The position numbers and the translations under genes were made by a program. A stretch of 64,000 nucleotides of DNA from an uncultured beta proteobacterium. GTDB lineage: Bacteria > Pseudomonadota > Gammaproteobacteria > Burkholderiales > Burkholderiaceae_C. The notes beneath the pieces were generated by a model. The model did no database searches, was not told the origin of the DNA, and saw only the letters and a list, made by a program, of their open reading frames with translations. Within the stretch, counting starts at the first letter, position 1; every line of letters starts with the position of its first letter. The stretch is from the NCBI GenBank assembly GCA_903886275.1, contig CAISLN010000117.1, forward strand, positions 1-64,000. Direction: 5' to 3'. Positions 58,753 to 64,000 of the stretch are shown piece by piece.

Positions 58753-59985
58753 TTAGCCCTGCGCCACCTGTTGGCCAATGTCCGGCCAGCGGCGCCGGAT
58801 GAACAGCCAAGAGCACAGGCCTATGCCCATCAGCAGCAGCGAGGTGGCCGCCAGGGCCACGGTGGAATGCATCACCAAGGGGGAAAGCACACCGGCTACC
58901 AAGCCGTTGGCGCTGGAGCCTATGAACATCTGCAGGCTCGACGCCATGCCCCGGCGCTCCGGGTGCAGGTCCAGCACCAGCAAGGTCACCACCGGCACCA
59001 TCATGGCCCAACCAAAGGCGAAGATGCAGATGGGAATCAGGGCCCAGACCACATCGGCCTTGAACAGCAGATTGGCCAACAAATTGAGCAACCCTATGCA
59101 CAACATGACGACAAAGCCATTGCGGATCTGGCGCTTGGGTGCCAGCTTGCCGGCCGCCCTGCCGCTGACCCATGCACCCGCCATGATGCCCAGGATGGAC
59201 AGCATGAAGAACCAGAAAAAATGTTCCGGCGGCAGGCCCAGGTGTTCACCCAGAAACACAGGCGCGCTCAGCACGTAAAGAAACATGCCGTTAAACGGGA
59301 TGCCACTGGCCAGCGCCAACAAAAAGAAACGCGGGTCCGATCCCAGCTTCCAGTAGCCGGCCAGCAGGTTTTTGGGGTGAAAGGGCTGGCGCTGGTCTTT
59401 ATGCAGGGTCTCGGGCAGCAGGCGGTAGTTAGCGATCCACAGCACCACGCCGACGCCGCAGAGAAACCAGAAGATGGCATGCCAGCCGCTGTGGATCAGC
59501 AGCCAACCGCCCAGCATGGGCGCAATCGCCGGCGCTGCACCAAAAAAGATGGTCACTTGGCTCATCACCTTTTGCGCCTGCGAGGGCGGGTACATGTCGC
59601 GCACGATGGCACGCGACACCACAATACCGGCGCCGGTACACAGGCCCTGGGCAGCGCGAAAAAATACCAGTTGCCCAATGCTTTGCGACAGCGCGCAACC
59701 CATGGACGCCAGCACAAACACCGCCAGCCCCCACAGCACAACGGGCCTGCGCCCCACGCTGTCCGAAATCGAGCCATGGAACAGGCTCATAAAGGCAAAG
59801 CCAAACAGATAGGCCGACAGCGTCTGCTGCATCTGCACCGGTGTGGCATCAAGCGAACGTGCAATGCCGGCAAAGGCCGGCAAATAGGTGTCTATGGAAA
59901 AAGGCCCCAGCATGCCGAGCAGGGCCAGCAAAATGGCAAAGGCCCACTGCGGCGCGGCCCAGAGCTTCTGTGCATCAGGATTCAT
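58753..59985 (-). CDS. Bcr/CflA-type MFS drug-efflux transporter
   Basis: 410-residue major facilitator with 12 predicted helices. LGMLGPFSIDTYLPAFAGI in helix 1, GSISDSVGRRPVVLWGL (MFS motif A) and VVSRAIVRDMYPPSQAQK mark the Bcr/CflA drug:proton antiporter subfamily. The start at 59985 gives the normal MNPDAQKLW N-terminus; a TTG frame to 60018 adds a Cys-rich leader. The substrate is not predictable. It is divergent from the acyl-CoA synthetase gene. Confidence 0.88.
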   Translation of the reverse strand: MNPDAQKLWAAPQWAFAILLALLGMLGPFSIDTYLPAFAGIARSLDATPVQMQQTLSAYLFGFAFMSLFHGSISDSVGRRPVVLWGLAVFVLASMGCALSQSIGQLVFFRAAQGLCTGAGIVVSRAIVRDMYPPSQAQKVMSQVTIFFGAAPAIAPMLGGWLLIHSGWHAIFWFLCGVGVVLWIANYRLLPETLHKDQRQPFHPKNLLAGYWKLGSDPRFFLLALASGIPFNGMFLYVLSAPVFLGEHLGLPPEHFFWFFMLSILGIMAGAWVSGRAAGKLAPKRQIRNGFVVMLCIGLLNLLANLLFKADVVWALIPICIFAFGWAMMVPVVTLLVLDLHPERRGMASSLQMFIGSSANGLVAGVLSPLVMHSTVALAATSLLLMGIGLCSWLFIRRRWPDIGQQVAQG

Positions 59986-60113
59986 GCAGCAATTGGAACA
60001 CGCGCAGCCCACACACAAGTGTGGAAGGCCACGCTTAGGGTAAGCCCCGAACCGTTTGGCCCATTTCGCCAGACAATGCAGTTTATTTCGTCAGACAAAA
60101 AAAGGAGAAGCCC

Positions 60114-61793
60114 ATGGAGGCAAACAAGCTGATGCTGGACTATGTGTACACGCATGAAATCGCCCGTGCCAACCAGATTTTTCTGTCGCAGCCCTTGGGC
60201 GGCGGCGTGGTCAGGGACTACAGCTGGGCCCAGACCATGGACCAAGCGCGCCGCATGGCCACGCACATCAAGTCCCTGGGCCTGGCGCCAGGCTCGCGCA
60301 TTGCCATTCTGTCCAAGAACTGCGCGCACTTTTTTATTGCCGAGTTGGCCATCTGGCTGGCTGGCGGCACCACGGTGGCCATCTTTCCGACCGAGACCGC
60401 CGAGACGGTGCGCTTTGTGCTGCAGCACAGCGGCGCCAGCCTGCTGTTTGTGGGCAAACTCGACCTTTGGGAGCAGCAGGCCTTGGCCGTGCCCCCTGGC
60501 CTGCGCTGCATTGCCATGCCACTGGCGCCGGCCACCCCGTTTGAAAGCTGGGAGACCATCACCACCCGCACCCCGCCGCTGACCGGCAAGGTGATGCGCG
60601 CCCCGACAGACATCGCCATCCTGATGTACACCTCGGGCTCCACCGGCCAGCCCAAGGGGGTGATGCACAGCTTCGCCGGCGCCACGGCTGCCAGCGTGGG
60701 CATGCGCAGCTTCATCCGCCAGGACGTGGGCGCCGAGACGGAAGTGCGGGTGCTGTCCTACCTGCCCTTGGCGCATATTTTTGAGCGCTCCTGGATCGAA
60801 TGCACGGCGCTGGTGGACGGCAACACCCATGTCTTTTTTGCCGAAACCATGGACACCTTTTTGCAGGACCTGAACCGCGCAAGGCCCAATGTGTTCATGT
60901 CGGTGCCGCGCCTGTGGCTGAAGTTTCAGCAGGGCGTGTTTCGCAAGGTACCGGCCAAAAAGCTGGACTTCTTGCTGCGCATTCCCCTGCTGGGGCGCCT
61001 GGTCGGGCGCAAGGTGCTCAAGGGCCTGGGGCTGGACCAGGTGGTGCTGGCCGCCAGCGGCTCGGCCCCCATTCCCCCCGAGCTGATCGCTTGGTACCGC
61101 CGCCTGGGCCTGAACCTGATGGAGGGCTATGCCATGACCGAGGACTTTGCCTATTCGCATGCCTCGACCGCACACTTTGCGGCACCGGGCTGCGTGGGCA
61201 TTCCCATGCATGGCGTGGAGGTGCGCCTGAGCGAGGAAGGCGAGGTGCTGCTCAAGTCACCGGGGCAGATGGTGGGCTATTACAAGCAGCCCGAACTCGA
61301 CGCCGAGGTGTTTACGCCGGACGGTTTTTTCCGAACCGGCGACAAGGGCGAGCGCAGCCCGGAGGGCCTGCTGCGGCTGACCGGACGGGTCAAGGAACTG
61401 TTCAAGACCTCCAAGGGCAAATACATCGCGCCAGCCCCGATAGAGAACCTGCTCAATGCCCACCCCATGGTCGAGCTCAGCATGGTCTCCGGTGTGGGCC
61501 AGCCCTCGGCCTATGCCATGGTGGTGCTGGCCGAAGACCTGCGCCCGCGCCTGTCCGATCCCGCTGTGCGCGACGAGGTGCAGCAGGCGCTCACGCAGTT
61601 GCTCCAAAAAGTCAACAGCGTGCTGTCCGACTACCAACAGCTGCGCATGCTGGTGGTGGTGCAAGACCCCTGGTCCATAGAGAACGGCTACCTCACCCCC
61701 ACCCTGAAGATCCGGCGCAACCGCATAGAGACTGCGGTCCACCCACGCATGGAACATTGGTATGCCAGCGAAAACGTGATCTGCTGGGCTTGA
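60114..61793 (+). CDS. AMP-binding acyl-CoA synthetase (long-chain type)
   Basis: 559-residue ANL-superfamily ligase that activates a carboxylic acid, probably a fatty acid, to its CoA thioester. The ATP/AMP motif YTSGSTGQPKG is at 172-182, the adenylate motif GYAMTEDFAY near 340, the hinge TGDKGE in the 400s and the catalytic-lysine region PTLKIRRNRI near the C-terminus. The LSYLPLAHIFERSW segment resembles long-chain acyl-CoA synthetases. It stands alone, so the pathway is not set by context. Confidence 0.87.
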   Translation: MEANKLMLDYVYTHEIARANQIFLSQPLGGGVVRDYSWAQTMDQARRMATHIKSLGLAPGSRIAILSKNCAHFFIAELAIWLAGGTTVAIFPTETAETVRFVLQHSGASLLFVGKLDLWEQQALAVPPGLRCIAMPLAPATPFESWETITTRTPPLTGKVMRAPTDIAILMYTSGSTGQPKGVMHSFAGATAASVGMRSFIRQDVGAETEVRVLSYLPLAHIFERSWIECTALVDGNTHVFFAETMDTFLQDLNRARPNVFMSVPRLWLKFQQGVFRKVPAKKLDFLLRIPLLGRLVGRKVLKGLGLDQVVLAASGSAPIPPELIAWYRRLGLNLMEGYAMTEDFAYSHASTAHFAAPGCVGIPMHGVEVRLSEEGEVLLKSPGQMVGYYKQPELDAEVFTPDGFFRTGDKGERSPEGLLRLTGRVKELFKTSKGKYIAPAPIENLLNAHPMVELSMVSGVGQPSAYAMVVLAEDLRPRLSDPAVRDEVQQALTQLLQKVNSVLSDYQQLRMLVVVQDPWSIENGYLTPTLKIRRNRIETAVHPRMEHWYASENVICWA

Positions 61794-61832
61794 GCAGGCT
61801 TTTCGAATTGCACAAATAATGGCTGCAGAGGT

Positions 61833-61862
61833 GTTTACCTCCCCTTCGTTTACCTCCCCTTA
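61833..61862 (+). repeat. 15-bp tandem duplication upstream of the YbhB-like gene
   Basis: GTTTACCTCCCCTTC (61833-61847) is followed at once by GTTTACCTCCCCTTA (61848-61862): 14 of 15 bases identical. It lies 36 bp before the YbhB-like start, within the likely 5' untranslated region. It may be a slippage duplication or a regulatory repeat. Confidence 0.8.
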
Positions 61863-61897
61863 GCGCCCACCACCACCCACCAAGGAAAAAAACAAGC

Positions 61898-62512
61898 ATG
61901 CAAAAAAACTCCACTCGGTTCGCGTCGCGCCTGGTATCTGCCGCGCTGCTGGGCCTGCTCTGCAGCGCTGGAGCGCAGGCACAAACCGGTGCCTTTACCC
62001 TGAGCAGCCCGGACCTGCGCAGCGGCAGCTTTGACAACCAATTTGTGCTCAACGGCTTTGGCTGCAAGGGCGATAACGTATCTCCTGCGCTGCAATGGAG
62101 CAATCTGCCCGAGGGCACCAAGTCCCTGTCGCTCTTGGTGCATGACCCCGATGCCCCAACCGGCAGCGGCTTCTGGCACTGGACGGTGCTGAACCTGCCA
62201 GCTAGCAGCACCGGCCTGGCCCAGGGCGCTGGCAATGCCCCCCTGCCAGCCCCGGCCTTTGGCGGCAACACCGACTTCATGGACACCGGCGCCACCGGTG
62301 CCAACGGCAACTATGGCGGCCCCTGCCCACCTGTGGGCGACAAGCCCCACCGCTACCACTTCACGCTGTATGCACTGGGCGTGGAGGATGTGCAAAAAGC
62401 CGGTGGCGTGCCCAAAACCGCCAGCGCCGCCCTCTACTCCTTTGTGATCAACAAGGGCGTGGGTCCGGCCCTGCTGGGCAAGGCCAGCTTCACCGCCACC
62501 TACGGGCGCTAG
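61898..62512 (+). CDS. Exported YbhB/YbcL (PEBP-like) protein
   Basis: 204 residues with a signal peptide cleaved near GAQAQ, followed by a phosphatidylethanolamine-binding-protein fold. PEBP motifs are conserved: LVHDPDAPTGSGFWHWTVLNLP (DPDAP), GNYGGPCPPVGDKPHRYHFTLYAL, and the C-terminal KGVGPALLGKASFTATYGR. In E. coli YbhB and YbcL are of unclear function. Export to the periplasm is expected. Convergent with the molybdenum hydroxylase gene. Confidence 0.92.
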   Translation: MQKNSTRFASRLVSAALLGLLCSAGAQAQTGAFTLSSPDLRSGSFDNQFVLNGFGCKGDNVSPALQWSNLPEGTKSLSLLVHDPDAPTGSGFWHWTVLNLPASSTGLAQGAGNAPLPAPAFGGNTDFMDTGATGANGNYGGPCPPVGDKPHRYHFTLYALGVEDVQKAGGVPKTASAALYSFVINKGVGPALLGKASFTATYGR

Positions 62513-62519
62513 TCCGGCT

Positions 62520-62543
62520 GTGCAGTACGCGGTGGCACTGCAC
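62520..62543. repeat. Inverted repeat between converging genes
   Basis: GTGCAGT (62520-62526) and ACTGCAC (62537-62543) form a perfect 7-bp stem with a 10-nt loop between the YbhB-like stop and the stop of the molybdenum hydroxylase gene. No T-tract follows, so it is at best a weak or factor-dependent terminator. Confidence 0.4.
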
Positions 62544-64000
62544 TAGACCTGCAGCGGCAGCGCGCGCTGGCGTTTCCCGGTGAGGGCGAACATTGCGTTG
62601 GCCATTGCCGGGGCCAGCGGCGGCACGCCGGGTTCGCCCACACCGGCCGGTGGGCGCGTGCTGGCCACGATCCAGGTTTCCACCCGGGGCGTCTGCGCCA
62701 AGGTGACCATGGGGTAGTTGAGAAAGTTGCCCTGCTGCACCACGCCCTCCACGATATCGATGCGGCTGTGCAGCGCTGCCGTCAGTCCAAACACCACCGC
62801 ACTTTCCATTTGCTGCGCGATCAGACCCGGGTTGATGGCCGTGCCACAGTCGATGGCGCAGACCACGCGGTGCAGGCGCGGCTTTCCGTCTTCCAGCGAC
62901 AGCTCCACCACCTGCGCGACGATGGAGCCAAAGGAGCCATGCAGTGCAAGGCCCTGCGCATGGCCAGCCGGTAGCGGCGCGCCCCAGGCGGCCTTTTCTG
63001 CGGCCAAATTGAGCACGGCCAGATAGCGCGGTGCGTCTTTGAGCAGGGCCTGGCGAAACGCCAGCGGGTCCTGCTTGGCCGCATGGGCCAGCTCATCGAT
63101 AAAACTCTCGGAGAAAAACGCGTTGTGCGAATGCCCGACCGAGCGCCAAAAGCCCACCGGTACCCCCGAGCGGGTGGCCACATGGGCCATCTGCTGGTGG
63201 GCAAAGCCATAGGGCAGATCAAACAGGCCCTCGGCCGTGGTCTTGTCCGGCGTATCGAAAGGCCCGGCCAGCGTCGGCAGACCACGCGCCAGCCAGCGCG
63301 GCGTGATGGCATCGCCCGCCGAGTGGATGCGCAGGCTGCTGGGCGTGCCGTCCGTGGCCATGGCGGCGCGCAGCTGCGCCACCTGCAGCGGGCGGTAAAA
63401 GTCGTGCGTGGTGTCCTCCTCGCGCGACCACAGCAGTTGCACCGCCAAGCCCTCACAGGCCATGGCCACGCGCACCGCCAGCGCCACATAGTCAACTTCC
63501 AGACGTCGGCCAAAGCCCCCGCCCATATAGGTCACATGCAGGGTGACCTGGTCCGCGTCCACGCCGGCCACGCGCGCGGCCACAGCGCGGGCAAAGCCGG
63601 GCACCTGGGTCGGCGCCCAGACCTCGACCCTGCCGCCTTGGACCTGCGCCGTGCAGTTCATGGGCTCCATGGTGGCGTGCGCCAGATAGGGCGCGCTGTA
63701 GGTGGCCTCCAATATCCTTGCCGCTGAGGCCTCTGCCGCTGCGGCATCGCCCTTGGCATAAAAGACATGGCCGGGCTCGGTCTTGAGCGTCTCCAGCAAA
63801 CCTTGCTGGATGCGCGCGGAGTCCAGCGCGCCCTCCTCGCGTTGCAGCCACTGCACCCGCACCGCCTGCGCCGCCCTGCGCGCATGCCAGCTGGTTTGGG
63901 CGACGATGGCAAAGCCGGCGGTGGCTCCGGCCAGGGCGTCTAGCGCCACCAACTTCTTCACGCCGGGCATGGCCAGCGCCGCACTGGCGTCCAGGCTGGC
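62543..64000 (-). CDS. Molybdopterin-binding subunit of a xanthine-oxidase-family hydroxylase (5' end cut by window edge)
   Basis: About 485 C-terminal residues of an IorB-like molybdenum hydroxylase large subunit, which normally has 700 or more residues. Visible motifs are TYMGGGFGRRLEVDY, FWRSVGHSHNAFFSESFIDELA, the CAIDCGTAINPGL stretch and VGEPGVPPLAPA, where the Glu of GEPG is the catalytic base of the family. The reading frame stays open through the last base, so the start lies beyond the window. An iron-sulfur subunit gene should lie next to it outside. The substrate (isoquinoline or an aldehyde in relatives) cannot be told. Confidence 0.9.
   Translation of the reverse strand, partial: ASLDASAALAMPGVKKLVALDALAGATAGFAIVAQTSWHARRAAQAVRVQWLQREEGALDSARIQQGLLETLKTEPGHVFYAKGDAAAAEASAARILEATYSAPYLAHATMEPMNCTAQVQGGRVEVWAPTQVPGFARAVAARVAGVDADQVTLHVTYMGGGFGRRLEVDYVALAVRVAMACEGLAVQLLWSREEDTTHDFYRPLQVAQLRAAMATDGTPSSLRIHSAGDAITPRWLARGLPTLAGPFDTPDKTTAEGLFDLPYGFAHQQMAHVATRSGVPVGFWRSVGHSHNAFFSESFIDELAHAAKQDPLAFRQALLKDAPRYLAVLNLAAEKAAWGAPLPAGHAQGLALHGSFGSIVAQVVELSLEDGKPRLHRVVCAIDCGTAINPGLIAQQMESAVVFGLTAALHSRIDIVEGVVQQGNFLNYPMVTLAQTPRVETWIVASTRPPAGVGEPGVPPLAPAMANAMFALTGKRQRALPLQV

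Noticed and set aside
58153-60132. Long open frame across imuA and the MFS gene on the plus strand
   Set aside because: It spans two clear minus-strand genes and the LexA-controlled promoter region; its Gln/His-rich translation is an antisense artefact.

Overview
This window looks like a chromosomal segment of a Gram-negative betaproteobacterium, most likely of the Comamonadaceae (Rhodoferax/Polaromonas-like). The reasons are high GC, the pilMNOPQ-aroK-aroB-dgt order, gltB-gltD, msrP-msrQ, a Comamonadaceae-style short ImuB, and the general protein flavour. The genus is an inference from remembered family sequences, not a search. No rRNA, tRNA, CRISPR array, prophage or complete insertion sequence was seen. 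The only mobile-type gene is a REP-associated tyrosine transposase (RAYT).

Layout. 1-1134: the start of an mla phospholipid-transport operon (mlaF, then mlaE running off the left edge), both on the minus strand. 1408-2523: a lone GT4 glycosyltransferase. 2541-8792: gltD and gltB (glutamate synthase). 8963-19699: a long minus-strand run comprising pilM-N-O-P-Q (type IV pilus assembly), aroK, aroB, dgt, a DUF1415 protein, a methyltransferase, a glycine-zipper lipoprotein and the RAYT. 19968-22334: mrcA (PBP1A). 22335-25259: cyaY, lptM, msrQ-msrP (periplasmic methionine sulfoxide repair) and cytochrome c4. 25329-26099: engB. 26108-27795: two lipid A type acyltransferases. 27976-32721: metK followed by a GT9, a GtrA and a GT83-like protein. 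32731-38868: a four-gene minus-strand operon (DUF748 giant protein, PaiB-like, sialidase-like, membrane protein). 38933-42976: a TIGR03790 protein and then a compact cassette of a small J-domain protein with three proteins I cannot assign. 43021-48033: secreted beta-carbonic anhydrase, HPF-like protein, NhaR-like regulator, TerC, DUF2062 and a Tim44-like protein. 48209-58617: dnaE2 and imuA-imuB (SOS mutagenesis) as two separate LexA-box units, with a deacetylase-acetyltransferase operon, a small secreted protein and ompW between them. 58753-64000: an MFS exporter, an acyl-CoA synthetase, a YbhB-like protein and a partial molybdenum hydroxylase subunit.

How the genes fit together. Much of the window serves the cell envelope: mla, pilus, PBP1A, LptM, lipid A acylation, glycosyl transfer, DUF748 and OmpW. 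A second theme is stress and repair: MsrPQ, LexA-controlled ImuA/ImuB/DnaE2 and HPF. A third is acetyl-CoA-linked regulation: a class II deacetylase lies 4 bp upstream of a Pat-type lysine acetyltransferase.

The best leads for something new are the J-domain cassette (40089-42976), the writer/eraser acetylation operon (51633-55254), and several structured or overlapping regulatory sites. These are the mlaF hairpin abutting its start codon, the cytochrome c4/engB palindrome, the 48096-48152 hairpin, the terC leader and the ompW terminator inside imuB.
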